From Bradyrhizobium liaoningense (GTDB lineage Bacteria; Pseudomonadota; Alphaproteobacteria; Rhizobiales; Xanthobacteraceae), in the NCBI RefSeq assembly GCF_018130785.1, contig NZ_JAFCJT010000009.1, positions 161,931-225,930 on the forward strand: DNA of 64,000 bases, given 5' to 3'. The translations under genes were made by a program, and so were the position numbers. This document shows positions 34,303-43,647 of the stretch, in pieces. Under the pieces are notes generated by a model. The model was not told the origin of the DNA and did not search any database. It worked only from the letters and a program-made list of their open reading frames with translations. Each line of letters starts with the position of its first letter. The first letter of the stretch is position 1.

Positions 34303-35033
34303 CAGTGAAACATCTGCACGCTGGAGGATTGATAGCCCTGCCCCGGTGTCAGGAAGCGCCGAAGCTGTTCTCGCCCCTGATCCTGGGCGGAGGCGCGCTG
34401 AGCGGATTCAAGACCCTGCGCCCTGCCCTGTGCCGTGACGACAGCGGTGAGGTCGGCGAGCTGCTGCGCGTTCAGCGCGAGGATCTGATTGCCGGCCTGC
34501 GTTGCTTGCAGAGCGCCGCTAGCGCCTTGACTTGATGTTACAAGTGCGGAGGTCTGGATACGGTTGGTGTCGAGGTTTCCAACGATACCGGCCTGGACGC
34601 GAAGCGCGTCCTGCGTTGCCGAGTAGGTATTTTGCCAGCGTGATTGAGCGTTCGAAACCAGCAACTGGTTCGACTGGCTGCCGGTCGCCGGCGCGTAGCT
34701 GGTCGAAAAGGCACGATCGATCTGCTGCACGTCGTAGGCGATACGCTGGGCCTGGGCCAGCAATTGCTGGGTGCGCTGGATCGAGGATTGCAGTTGCTGT
34801 AATGACGAATACGGTAGGTTTGCCAGGTTCCTTGCCTGATTGATCAGCATCTGTGCCTCGTTCTGCAACGAGGTGATCTGATTGTTAATCTGCTGCAGTT
34901 CCCGCGCAGCAGTCAGAACATTCTGGACGTAGTTGTTGGGATCAAAGACGATCCACTGCGCCCGCGCGGGCGCCGTGACGCCAAGGAGCAGCGCCGTGGT
35001 GCCAACAGCCGCTAACAGGCTGAGACGCCTCAT
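34302..35033 (-). CDS. trbJ: Conjugal transfer protein TrbJ (VirB5-like)
   Basis: The 243-residue precursor has a signal peptide (LSLLAAVGTTALLLGVTAPARA). A long helical, Gln/Asn-rich periplasmic part follows (ITSLQNEAQMLINQARNLAN, then LQQLQSSIQRTQQLLAQAQR). This is the usual form of TrbJ, a minor pilus-associated component. The start overlaps the trbE stop by four bases. Confidence 0.9.
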   Translation of the reverse strand: MRRLSLLAAVGTTALLLGVTAPARAQWIVFDPNNYVQNVLTAARELQQINNQITSLQNEAQMLINQARNLANLPYSSLQQLQSSIQRTQQLLAQAQRIAYDVQQIDRAFSTSYAPATGSQSNQLLVSNAQSRWQNTYSATQDALRVQAGIVGNLDTNRIQTSALVTSSQGASGALQATQAGNQILALNAQQLADLTAVVTAQGRAQGLESAQRASAQDQGREQLRRFLTPGQGYQSSSVQMFH

Positions 35034-37471
35034 AGGGATTTCTCCAGATTGACGAGATTGGGGATCAGATCTGCCGCCCAGGCGACGCCACGTTGCTGGA
35101 GCCAGGCAGGCACGAAGCCCTCGGGTCCATGTTCGGCGATGAGCTGCGCGACGGCAGCCTGGTCTGTCCTGGAAGAGGCTGCGGCGAATGCGAGCGCAAC
35201 CTCACCAAGGCCAAGTTCGAACATCCGGTTGCCGCGGCGAGACTGGCAATAGTAGTCGCGCTTTGGCGTTGCCCGGCTCAGAAGCTCGATCTGGCGATCA
35301 TTGAGGCCGAAACGACGGTAGATGGCTGTGATCTGCGGTTCGATCGCCCGTTCGTTCGGCAGCAACAATCGCGTTGGACAGCTTTCGATGATAGCCGGCG
35401 CAATCGCTGAGCCATCAATGTCCGACAGCGACTGTGTGGCGAAGATGACGGACGCATTCTTCTTCCGGAGCGTCTTCAGCCATTCCCGGAGTTGCCCGGC
35501 AAAATCCTCGTCGTCCAGGGCAAGCCACCCCTCGTCCACGATCAGGAGTGTTGGCCGACCATCGAGGCGATCACCAATACGATGGAAGAGGTACGCCAGC
35601 ACGGCCGGTGCCGCACCCGTTCCGATCAAACCTTCGGTCTCAAACGCCTGGACCGACGCCTCGCCAAGACGCTCGAATTCGGCATCCAGCAAGCGCCCGG
35701 AAGGTCCACCCAGGCAGTATGGTTGCAAGGCGCGCTTGAGGGAGTTCAGTTGAAGAAGGACTGACAGGCCCGTAAGGGTCCGTTCCTCCCTCGGCGCCGA
35801 AGCGAGAGATGTCAGTGCCGACCACAAATGATCCTTGACCTCCGGAGTGATCTCGATCTTTTCCCGAGCAAGGATCGCGCAGATCCATTCCGTCGCCCAC
35901 CCTCGCTCGGAAGGATCGTCGATCCAGGCCAGCGGCTGCAGAGCGACCGGGTTTTCGTCCCCGTCGGACAGTGCCCCACCGAGATCATGCCAGTCGCCAC
36001 CCATAGCGAGGGCGGCCGCTCGGATCGAACCACCGAAGTCAAACGCAAAGACCTGAGAGTTCGGATAACGCCTGAACTGTAGCGCCATCAACGCGAGCAG
36101 CACTGACTTGCCAGCGCCCGTCGGTCCCACCACAAGGGTATGGCCAACGTCGCCGACATGGAGCGAGAATCGGAAAGGCGTCGATCCCTCGGTTTTGCCG
36201 AATAGAAGCGGTGGCCCTTTGAAATGCAGATCCCTCGCCTCGCCGGCCCAGACGGCCGACATCGGAATCATATGGGCGAGGTTGAGGGTCGAAACCGGAG
36301 GCTGCCGCACATTGGCGTAGACGTGCCCGGGCAAACTGCCGAGCCAGGCTTCGACAGCGTTCACGGTCTCGATCATGCAGGTGAAGTCGCGCCCCTGAAT
36401 AACCTTCTCGACCAGTCTCAGCTTTTCATCGGCAGCACTGGGATCACGATCCCAGACGGCAATGGTTGCCGTGACAAAGGCTTGTCCGATCTGATCGGAC
36501 CCCAGCTCCTGCAACGCAGCGTCGGCATCAAGCGCCTTGTTGTGGGCGTCGGTGTCGAGCAGTATCGACGCCTCGTTCGTCATGACTTCCTTGAGAATGG
36601 CGCCAATCGACTTTCGTTTGGCAAACCACTGCCGCCGAATCCTGGTCAGCAGCTTGGTGGCGTCGGTCTTGTCGAGCATGATTGCGCGCGTCGACCAGCG
36701 ATACGAGAATGCCAGACGATTCAGATCGTCCAGGATCCCCGGGGTCGTGGCGCCCGGAAAGCCGACAATCGTCAGGACCCGAATATTGGCTGAGCCCAGC
36801 ATCGGCTCTAGCCCGCCGGTCAACGGCTGGTCTGCCAACAGCGCATCGATGTACATGGGAATTTCGGGCACACGAACGCGATGACGGTTGGTCGAGATCG
36901 TCGAGTGCAGGTAGGTCAGCGTGTCCTGATCATCGAGCCAGCTGCATTCCGGCATGAACCCTTCGACGAGTTGCAGCACGCGGCTGGTTTGATCGACAAA
37001 CCTGCGGAGCACCTCGCGCGCGTCTGCGCCAACAGTCCGATCGTGGCCCTCATAGAGCAGGCGCTCTGCCCTCGCAGCGCCCTCTTCCGACGGCAGATAG
37101 AGGAAGGTCAAGAAGTAGCTGGACTCGTAGTGGGCATCCGCCTCTTCGAACTGAGCCCTGCGTTCCGCGTCGACCAGCGCGGACGCGACGTCCGGAAAGG
37201 AGTTAGGCGGGTATACCCCCGCAGAGTGACGCTGCGCCTCAACGAACACGGCCCAGCCGGATCCCAGGCGACGCACGGCGTTGTTCAGACGGCCGGCGAC
37301 GGCGACAAGTTCAGCCGGCACCGCGCTGTCGAGGTCAGGTCCCCGGAACTTTGCTGTCCGTTGGAACGAGCCATCCTTGTTCAGGATAATTCCGTCGTCG
37401 ACGAGGGCTGCCCAAGGCAGAAAGTCAGCAAGACGGGCGTCGGAATGGCGATATTCGGCAAGGTTCATCAT
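35030..37471 (-). CDS. trbE: Conjugal transfer ATPase TrbE (VirB4-like)
   Basis: From the ATG pair at 37468-37471 the protein has 813 residues, the usual TrbE length. It carries a Walker A VVGPTGAGKSVLLALM past the middle, a DFGGSIRAAALAMGG block, Walker B LLIVDEGWLALDDE and the downstream ATQSLSDIDGS and RGNRMFELGL blocks. It powers pilus assembly and substrate export at the inner membrane. The 63-codon upstream extension overlaps trbD in another frame and was rejected. Spacing to trbD is ten bases. Confidence 0.93.
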   Translation of the reverse strand: MMNLAEYRHSDARLADFLPWAALVDDGIILNKDGSFQRTAKFRGPDLDSAVPAELVAVAGRLNNAVRRLGSGWAVFVEAQRHSAGVYPPNSFPDVASALVDAERRAQFEEADAHYESSYFLTFLYLPSEEGAARAERLLYEGHDRTVGADAREVLRRFVDQTSRVLQLVEGFMPECSWLDDQDTLTYLHSTISTNRHRVRVPEIPMYIDALLADQPLTGGLEPMLGSANIRVLTIVGFPGATTPGILDDLNRLAFSYRWSTRAIMLDKTDATKLLTRIRRQWFAKRKSIGAILKEVMTNEASILLDTDAHNKALDADAALQELGSDQIGQAFVTATIAVWDRDPSAADEKLRLVEKVIQGRDFTCMIETVNAVEAWLGSLPGHVYANVRQPPVSTLNLAHMIPMSAVWAGEARDLHFKGPPLLFGKTEGSTPFRFSLHVGDVGHTLVVGPTGAGKSVLLALMALQFRRYPNSQVFAFDFGGSIRAAALAMGGDWHDLGGALSDGDENPVALQPLAWIDDPSERGWATEWICAILAREKIEITPEVKDHLWSALTSLASAPREERTLTGLSVLLQLNSLKRALQPYCLGGPSGRLLDAEFERLGEASVQAFETEGLIGTGAAPAVLAYLFHRIGDRLDGRPTLLIVDEGWLALDDEDFAGQLREWLKTLRKKNASVIFATQSLSDIDGSAIAPAIIESCPTRLLLPNERAIEPQITAIYRRFGLNDRQIELLSRATPKRDYYCQSRRGNRMFELGLGEVALAFAAASSRTDQAAVAQLIAEHGPEGFVPAWLQQRGVAWAADLIPNLVNLEKSL

Positions 37472-37481
37472 GACCGAGAAC

Positions 37482-37745
37482 TCAGAGATTGAGATGACCG
37501 GGAATGCGCAGATGTCGGCGCACCACATCGACAAAGGCGGGATCGCGCCTGGCGGCCCAGACAGCAGCCATGTGGCCGATGAACCAGAGGACAAGACCCG
37601 CAATCCAGAGCCGGAGTCCAAGCCCCAGGGCTGCCGCGAGCGTGCCGTTGACGATCGCAACCGATCGCGGCGCGCCGCCCATCAGAATTGGCTCAGTGAG
37701 CGCGCGGTGAACGGGCACGACAAAGCCTGTGACCGGTTCATCCAT
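37482..37745 (-). CDS. trbD: Conjugal transfer protein TrbD (VirB3-like)
   Basis: The 87-residue protein begins PVTGFVVPVHRALTEPILMG, a typical TrbD/VirB3 start, and has two closely spaced membrane segments (IVNGTLAAALGLGLRLWIAG, then LVLWFIGHMAAVWAA). It works with TrbE in pilus assembly. Its ATG shares one base with the trbC stop (TGATG). Confidence 0.92.
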   Translation of the reverse strand: MDEPVTGFVVPVHRALTEPILMGGAPRSVAIVNGTLAAALGLGLRLWIAGLVLWFIGHMAAVWAARRDPAFVDVVRRHLRIPGHLNL

Positions 37746-38071
37746 CAGATCACCACGCCGCCGCCGAAGGAGAAGAACGACAGGAAGAAGCTCGAGGCGG
37801 CAAATGCGATCGACAGGCCGAAGACGATCTGGATCAGCCTGCGGAAACCACCCGACGAGTCCCCGAACGCGAGCGTGAGCCCGGTCACGACGATGATGAT
37901 GACGGCGATGATCTTGGCGACCGGCCCCTCCACCGACTGCAAGATCTGATTGAGTGGCTGCTCCCACGGCATGTTCGAGCCAGCCGCCCATGCCGGCACC
38001 GACACCAAAAGAACCGCGCCGGAGCCGACTAGCGATGCGGTATGTCGAAGAAGGTGAAATTGCTGACTCAT
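37745..38071 (-). CDS. trbC: Conjugal transfer pilin TrbC (VirB2-like)
   Basis: The 108-residue pilin precursor has a long signal region (LVGSGAVLLVSVPAWAAGS) and two hydrophobic helices (VAKIIAVIIIVVTGLTLAFG, LIQIVFGLSIAFAASSFFLS), as expected for the major mating-pilus subunit, which is processed and may be cyclised by TraF. Its ATG lies one base after the trbB stop. Confidence 0.92.
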   Translation of the reverse strand: MSQQFHLLRHTASLVGSGAVLLVSVPAWAAGSNMPWEQPLNQILQSVEGPVAKIIAVIIIVVTGLTLAFGDSSGGFRRLIQIVFGLSIAFAASSFFLSFFSFGGGVVI

Positions 38072-38072
38072 G

Positions 38073-39035
38073 TCAGTCTCCTGCTGATGAAAGGTTGTAA
38101 TCGCCGGCGGCCCCAAGCCCGGTGACGATGGCGAGCTCAGCGAGGCGACGGTCGGCGCCGCGTCCCGCAAGCACAGCAACGAGGTTGATGGTCTCCGCGA
38201 TCAGGGCGCGTGGAACCGTGATGACGGCTTCCTGGATGAGTTGCTCGAGCCGCCGTAGCGCTCCAAGCGCACTACCCGCGTGAATGGTCCCAATGCCGCC
38301 GGGGTGACCTGTGCCCCAGGCCTTGAGCAGATCGAGTGCTTCGGCACCGCGAACTTCGCCGACCGGAATGCGGTCAGGACGCAATCGCAGCGAGGAGCGA
38401 ACGAGATCCGATAGAGTCGCCACGCCATCTTTAGTCCGCAAAGCTACGAGATTTGGCGCCTTGCACTGAAGTTCGCGCGTATCTTCGATCAACACGACCC
38501 GATCGGCGGTCTTTGCCACCTCGGCCAGGAGCGCATTCGTCAATGTTGTCTTGCCAGTCGATGTCCCGCCGGCGACGAGTATGTTCTTGCGAGCGGCGAC
38601 CGCGCCCTTCAGGGTCCTGGCCTGCTCCGGGGTCATGATCCCCCTTGTGACGTAGTCGTCGAGCGTAAACACCGCGACCGCAGGCTTGCGGATAGCGAAA
38701 GCAGGAGCGGTAACGACCGGAGGCAACAGGCCTTCGAAACGCTCGCCAGTGCCAGGCAATTCGGCCGAAACGCGTGGCGCGCCGGCATGCACCTCGGCGC
38801 CTACGTGATGAGCTACCACCCGAACAATGCGCTCACCATCGGCCGCGGACAGAGTTTCGCCTGTGTCGAGCAAGCCGGTTGTCAAACGGTCGATCCACAG
38901 GCGCCCATCCGGATTGAGCATCACCTCGATGACAGATTCATCTTCGAGGTGGTACGAGATTGCCGTACCCAGCGCGCTACGCAGCATACGTGCGCCTCGC
39001 AGCGCTGCCTCTGACTGAATTGACTGAATTGTCAC
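38073..39035 (-). CDS. trbB: Conjugal transfer ATPase TrbB (VirB11-like)
   Basis: The 320-residue ATPase shows VEVMLNPDGRLWIDRL, the Walker A VAGGTSTGKTTLTNALL near residue 150, an Asp box VLIEDTRELQC, SLRLRPDRIPVGEVRGAEAL, and GTGHPGGIGTIHAG. It is the hexameric cytoplasmic motor of the mating channel. A GTG at 39035 with AGGGGG about six bases before it matches the family start (TIQSIQSEAALRGARML) better than the longer frame. It is the first gene of the trb operon, so the trb promoter should lie in 39036-39563. Confidence 0.92.
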   Translation of the reverse strand: MTIQSIQSEAALRGARMLRSALGTAISYHLEDESVIEVMLNPDGRLWIDRLTTGLLDTGETLSAADGERIVRVVAHHVGAEVHAGAPRVSAELPGTGERFEGLLPPVVTAPAFAIRKPAVAVFTLDDYVTRGIMTPEQARTLKGAVAARKNILVAGGTSTGKTTLTNALLAEVAKTADRVVLIEDTRELQCKAPNLVALRTKDGVATLSDLVRSSLRLRPDRIPVGEVRGAEALDLLKAWGTGHPGGIGTIHAGSALGALRRLEQLIQEAVITVPRALIAETINLVAVLAGRGADRRLAELAIVTGLGAAGDYNLSSAGD

Positions 39036-39563
39036 CGCCGCCCCCTTCCATGAGGGCGCCTCAAGTCCGCCCTCAAGTGGGACGATCAAAAAGCCATCAT
39101 GTGGCTTAGGGCAACAAGCAGTTTCCGCGATCGCAGACCAGCGTAGAAAAGAAGGCAACCGGCGAGATTGCTACACTTACAGAGTGATCGCCAGGTCGTT
39201 AGCTCTGGCCAAATTGATGGCTGCCAAACCGCCAGCTTTCTCCTATGGTGTCACTGACGAAATCGCCCGCTCCATTCCACCGATAAAGTTGGGAAGCTCA
39301 GGAGAAGGTTACGCATCCGATCGAAGCGGGCGCCAGTAAGGTACGCACCAGCGAACGACAACCCCATTGATGAACAACACAATTTATGATTGATTACAAA
39401 CTACCCGGTTGATAACGATTTATCACAACGAATTTCCTCGGCTATTCTTCCAAGTTATTCTTCCGGCGCGACATTCGTGCGCGGCTTGGTGGCGTGCCTA
39501 CCGGCTTGCCCTGCAAGAGCTTCCAAGTCGGAGCTTGTCTCCTCAGTTGGGATCAGGTGATTT
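39036..39563 (+). promoter_or_regulatory. Divergent promoter region, trb operon / caspase-like gene 1
   Basis: This 528-base gene-free region separates the minus-strand trb operon from the plus-strand caspase-like gene. It has a conspicuous AT-rich patch at about 39355-39430 in an otherwise GC-rich window, and within it a perfect palindrome TGATAA-cgat-TTATCA (39410-39425) that could bind a regulator. The promoter of the whole transfer operon should also lie here. No lux-box-like copy of the 27798 palindrome was seen. Confidence 0.5.
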
Positions 39564-42500
39564 ATGCGGGTTATTCAGCTGCTCACTCTGCTCGGCGCCC
39601 TCCTTTTTTCGCAATACGGTGTTTCGTCGGTTTCAGCGGCAAAGCCTACTCGACTATGTTGGCTAAAGTCGGTCGCCAGGGTCGACGATCTGGTAGAGGT
39701 ACGGACACCTTCCGCTCGAGATGTTCGATCCGGAGACTCAATCAAGATTGAATGGCGGCTCAAGAGCGCCCCGGCGGCTCGTTGTCAGAATCCCATGTAT
39801 ATCGTGCTGACCACTCCGGTCCGGACCAGGTTCGGTGGAGACGGGTTCTTTGTGCTGCCTCCTGGTATCACAGGTCCATTTCAACTCGACGATGCAAAGG
39901 ACCTCACCCGCCTTTTTATACCGCTTCACGTCGGTAAAGATACGCAGGAGGGCCAACTCACGGTTCGCGTGTTTGACGTCGGCACTGTCGAACTCGGCCT
40001 AGCTCTAATCGAGATACCTAAGGCCAAGGCCGCTTCGCGGATTCTGGCCGATTTCGCAACCAAGGACGCGACAATCGTGCGCGGCGAGCCCCTGAAGTTC
40101 AACTTGAGGCCCGGTGTTCCCGCCCTGTCTATTCGCGATCATTATTCCATCGATAGTCCGCAACGACGACTCCTATCGAACTCCGGTGAGTTCGAGCTTC
40201 AGGATTTCGGCCGCCATTATCGGGTGCTCGATCGATCGACCAGCGCCCTTTTGGTCGAGCGTGACGGCCATTCACCAAACTTCTCCCCTACTTCCCGTTT
40301 CGTGGCGGCCTACACCAGAGCCAATCATGTCGTTGAAATTGTCGACCTGTACGCCGGTCAGCTCGCCACGCAGATCGGAGCTGGCAACCGGAATGGTGAC
40401 TATTCTACGATCTTTGAGGTCGCCTGGGGAGCCAACGATGCGTTCGTAATGGCCGGCATGGAAAGCTATGGTCTGGGCGAATTTGCGCAAACGTACATTG
40501 ACCGGCCATCCTTCCCCTTCGACTCGGGAAGCTTGCCCGATTTCACCTGGTACTCAACAGCCTTTGTAGTCAGCCTTGAGAATGCGGCCTTCAACTATTT
40601 CAGAGTTCGCGCCCCGACCAGAGAGGACCGATGCTTCTCGCTGGATTCTCTCGCTTCCCTACTTTTTGCGGTCGAAGGCGGCACTGTCCGGTTAGGTCTT
40701 GACAGCCCGGAAGCTGAAGCGAAGAGCGACGCGGCCGAAGCTCGCATTGCGCAAATCGTCTCGCGAAATCCGAACCATGTGCCGGTCGATAGATGCGAGC
40801 CGAAGCGTATTGAAACCGGAGGCAATTGGGACCTCCTGGGCAGGGCGAAGCTAAGTCATTCCGTCGATCTCGGAACGTTCCCTCTGCTCAAATCGAGAGC
40901 CCGTGGTCAAGATGCAGTGTTGGTCAAGCACCAGCAGATCTCAGACAAGAGAGAGCCCGATCGCTCTTCCGCACCTCTTGTCGTGCGAGGAACAGAAGAT
41001 CGAACCGTTCTGATGGGGGGCATTCCAGTCAGTAAAGGCGATGCGACTGCCCGAATATCCACTCTGTTGAAGTCCTACGGCATTTCCGTCGAGGAATCGA
41101 GGCCAGGCCGCGAATTTGATTTCGGTTTGGATGTCGAGAGTGAAGACGAAGTCCGTTCGCGACGTCTGCAAGAATGGAAGCGTGAATTCATATCTGCAAG
41201 CCCAGCGGCGGAGAAGATACTCTCAGATGAGAACTGTGATTTTGAGTCCACACAGCTCTTCTTACCAAATGTCGTTACCGTTTGGCGCTGGGACGTGAGA
41301 GGTAGACCGATTTGGCTCATATATTCGCATTGCACGGCTAGAAACTCAGGAAATGCCGGCCTCGGAACCCTGTCGCTGCTTCTGCCCGAAGAATCCCCAC
41401 GAATTCGAAAGCTTGCCGATCTAAACGAGCCTCGAACTCTCGTCGCCGCATTGTTCTCTGACCGATATATCGCCGTGAGCGGGCCGGACCGTCATGCATT
41501 TTTCGTTGATTTGACCGCCCCTGACAAACTTACGAACTTCGCGGACATTCAGGGCGGTGACATCATAAGAAAGTTCGCGATTTCGACCGACCATAGATGG
41601 CTGTTGAGCGTAAGCGAAAATGGGATGTTCGCGATAAATGCAACTAGCGGAGAGCAGAAACGTCTGCTTGGCAGATACGTAGACGATGAACTCGTGATCT
41701 ACACTCAGGATGGATACTATGATTCCACACGAGAGGGTGACAGCTTCGTCTACATGAAATTCCCGGGGCTTCCTGGCTACTACTCATTGCGCCAGATGCG
41801 CTCTGCGCTCAGGCGTCCGGACATTATCGAGAGCCTTCTCAAGGATGATCAATTTCAGACTGCCCCGATAAGGTTGATCTCTCCACCCCGACTCGCGGCA
41901 GAACTCCTGAATCGATCCAGCGAGAGGGTGACGTTGAAGGTTAAAGCTGTCGCCGACAGCTCGCTCTCTAAAGTGACAATCTACCGGGACGGCAACACGA
42001 TTACTCAGCTGGACGGAGTTGGTCCGGCCGTTGAGCAGGTTGTAGACGTCCCTATCCTACCAAATACTCGATGGCTAACCCTCCAGGCAAAGGACATCTC
42101 GGGGTTTGAAAGTAACTTGCTTACCGTCCAAGTCGAAGGCACTCGAAGCAATGGAACGCTCTATGCCGTTTCGGTGGGCACTGACATTTACGCCGACCAC
42201 TCGATCTCTCGCCTCAATTTTGCTGTGTCGGACGCCCGAAAATTCCTGAGTGCGACGGAGTCCGCTGGACGTCGCTATTATAGAAGGGTCGACGCAAAGC
42301 CAGTACTTGCCAACGCAGGAACAATGCGGGCCGACGTGCTACGCATCGTTCGCTCAGTGGTAAGCGAAGCGTCGTCCCAGGACACGGTCATGCTGTTCTT
42401 CGCAGGACACGGGATACGCGACGCGGCCGGCACATTCTACCTGGCGGCTTCGAGGACGAATCTCTCCGATCCAGCAGAAGAGTCACTATCCTGGAAGGAA

Positions 42501-42884
42501 CTGAGCAGTGCCCTCGTGGGAATCCGCGCGCGAGTAGTCGTTTTTATCGATGCTTGTCATTCCGGAGCTATTAGCGAATTCGTTTCCAATGACGCATCGG
42601 TCGATGCGTTTCTTCAAGCGGACGTTCCATTGACGATAGTCGCCGCATCGAAAGGGCGGCAGTTCAGCAAGGAAGGTACGGACTACGGTGGTGGGGTATT
42701 CACCAGCGCTCTTACTAGGCTCATCACGGACGGCGCGCGATCGACGGATCTGAACTCAAATGGCGTCGTTGAGCTGTCTGAGCTTTACGGAGCTCTCAAG
42801 CGAGATGTATCCAGCAAGACCAATGGCGAGCAAACTCCTTGGATCGCACGAAATCAGATGGTCGGAGAGATTCCCCTATTCTAG
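39564..42884 (+). CDS. Exported caspase-family protease with beta-propeller-like region (1)
   Basis: The 1106-residue protein starts with a signal peptide (VIQLLTLLGALLFSQYGVSS). A beta domain (VLTTPVRTRFGGDGFFVLPP) comes next, then a long WD40/propeller-like region, then an Ig-like stretch (SKVTIYRDGNTITQL) and a C-terminal caspase-like (peptidase C14) domain. The His and Cys of the catalytic dyad are present: His949 in MLFFAGHG and Cys998 in FIDACHSG. AGGTGA precedes the ATG. A paralogue is encoded convergently at 43648-47052, with a DUF1353 gene between. Caspase-like proteins often execute programmed cell death in phage defence, but most are cytoplasmic, so an exported pair is unusual. The gene lies inside the transfer region. 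Function is inferred only as proteolysis in the envelope. Confidence 0.82.
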   Translation: MRVIQLLTLLGALLFSQYGVSSVSAAKPTRLCWLKSVARVDDLVEVRTPSARDVRSGDSIKIEWRLKSAPAARCQNPMYIVLTTPVRTRFGGDGFFVLPPGITGPFQLDDAKDLTRLFIPLHVGKDTQEGQLTVRVFDVGTVELGLALIEIPKAKAASRILADFATKDATIVRGEPLKFNLRPGVPALSIRDHYSIDSPQRRLLSNSGEFELQDFGRHYRVLDRSTSALLVERDGHSPNFSPTSRFVAAYTRANHVVEIVDLYAGQLATQIGAGNRNGDYSTIFEVAWGANDAFVMAGMESYGLGEFAQTYIDRPSFPFDSGSLPDFTWYSTAFVVSLENAAFNYFRVRAPTREDRCFSLDSLASLLFAVEGGTVRLGLDSPEAEAKSDAAEARIAQIVSRNPNHVPVDRCEPKRIETGGNWDLLGRAKLSHSVDLGTFPLLKSRARGQDAVLVKHQQISDKREPDRSSAPLVVRGTEDRTVLMGGIPVSKGDATARISTLLKSYGISVEESRPGREFDFGLDVESEDEVRSRRLQEWKREFISASPAAEKILSDENCDFESTQLFLPNVVTVWRWDVRGRPIWLIYSHCTARNSGNAGLGTLSLLLPEESPRIRKLADLNEPRTLVAALFSDRYIAVSGPDRHAFFVDLTAPDKLTNFADIQGGDIIRKFAISTDHRWLLSVSENGMFAINATSGEQKRLLGRYVDDELVIYTQDGYYDSTREGDSFVYMKFPGLPGYYSLRQMRSALRRPDIIESLLKDDQFQTAPIRLISPPRLAAELLNRSSERVTLKVKAVADSSLSKVTIYRDGNTITQLDGVGPAVEQVVDVPILPNTRWLTLQAKDISGFESNLLTVQVEGTRSNGTLYAVSVGTDIYADHSISRLNFAVSDARKFLSATESAGRRYYRRVDAKPVLANAGTMRADVLRIVRSVVSEASSQDTVMLFFAGHGIRDAAGTFYLAASRTNLSDPAEESLSWKELSSALVGIRARVVVFIDACHSGAISEFVSNDASVDAFLQADVPLTIVAASKGRQFSKEGTDYGGGVFTSALTRLITDGARSTDLNSNGVVELSELYGALKRDVSSKTNGEQTPWIARNQMVGEIPLF

Positions 42885-42942
42885 ACACGCACTCAGGATC
42901 GCGCGCAGCCACGCAGCCGATCAGATTGTAAGCGACAACAAA

Positions 42943-42966
42943 GACGACGTGGGGGCACCCGTCGTC
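42943..42966 (+). terminator. Bidirectional hairpin between convergent genes
   Basis: GACGACG (42943-42949) and CGTCGTC (42960-42966) form a perfect seven-base-pair stem with a ten-base loop in the 111-base gap between the convergent caspase-like gene 1 and the DUF1353 gene. Short T-rich stretches flank it on each strand (TTTGTTG on the minus side), so it may terminate both transcripts. Confidence 0.5.
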
Positions 42967-42995
42967 TGTTCATTTAAGGTCTCTTGCGCGCGGGA

Positions 42996-43625
42996 CTAGG
43001 GAGCAAAGACCGCCGGGTTCTTTTTCCACTCTGCCCAAGTAATGCGAGGATCTTCTGGCCACTTTGCCAAGATACGCTTCTCTCCCGCGGCTTTAAGCGC
43101 TGCATTCCCATCCCAAGCTGATTGACCGAAGCGACGAACGGCTTGATAAATTGCTGTCACGGTCACTTTATCAATTTTGAAATCGATCATGGATAGCCGG
43201 ATCACTTCGTCGCATTCCTCGCGTGGTCGGTTCTGTGTCCAGTAGAGGTAATCGTGCAAAATGGCTGGATACGTATAGTCCCCGTCCGGTCGCAACAAGG
43301 AATAAAAGGCGCGCGGTATGCTCGCAAAATCTGTGACAAACCCTGTCGGCACGTCAACCCGTGCAATGGACGAGGTTCCGGCTTCGGGGTACCATGCGAT
43401 TGGCTTCAGAAGTGCCCACATCGGTTCCTTAAAGCGGTATACATACAATCCGCCCACCGGGTCGCGCGCGCGTACGCCCGTCCAAGCGTCCATCCATTCC
43501 GCCATCGAATTTGACTTCTTTCTCGGAGCGGGAGCCGCCACTGCCGTCAGCGAGGTTGACATTGGCGACAACACCGCGACGCTGAGTCCCGACTGAAACA
43601 AGAATGTCCTGCGATCAATATTCAT
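42996..43625 (-). CDS. Tat-exported DUF1353 protein
   Basis: The 209-residue protein begins with a twin-arginine signal (DRRTFLFQSGLSVAVLSP), then an Ala-rich cleavage region, and contains the DUF1353 block: VPTGFVTDFASIPRAFYSLL, then YPAILHDYLYWTQNRPREEC. DUF1353 proteins are mostly known from phages and have no firm function; the conserved His-Asp pair suggests a metal-binding or hydrolytic site (inference). AGGAG precedes the ATG. It lies 22 bases downstream of caspase-like gene 2, clearly the same operon, so the product probably partners with that protease in the periplasm. Tat export implies that it folds, perhaps with a cofactor, before leaving the cytoplasm. Confidence 0.8.
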   Translation of the reverse strand: MNIDRRTFLFQSGLSVAVLSPMSTSLTAVAAPAPRKKSNSMAEWMDAWTGVRARDPVGGLYVYRFKEPMWALLKPIAWYPEAGTSSIARVDVPTGFVTDFASIPRAFYSLLRPDGDYTYPAILHDYLYWTQNRPREECDEVIRLSMIDFKIDKVTVTAIYQAVRRFGQSAWDGNAALKAAGEKRILAKWPEDPRITWAEWKKNPAVFAP

Positions 43626-43647
43626 CCCAATACTCCTATAAGAACCA

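Noticed and set aside
36224..36793. 189-codon plus-strand ORF
   Set aside because: Antisense to trbE, with typical shadow composition.
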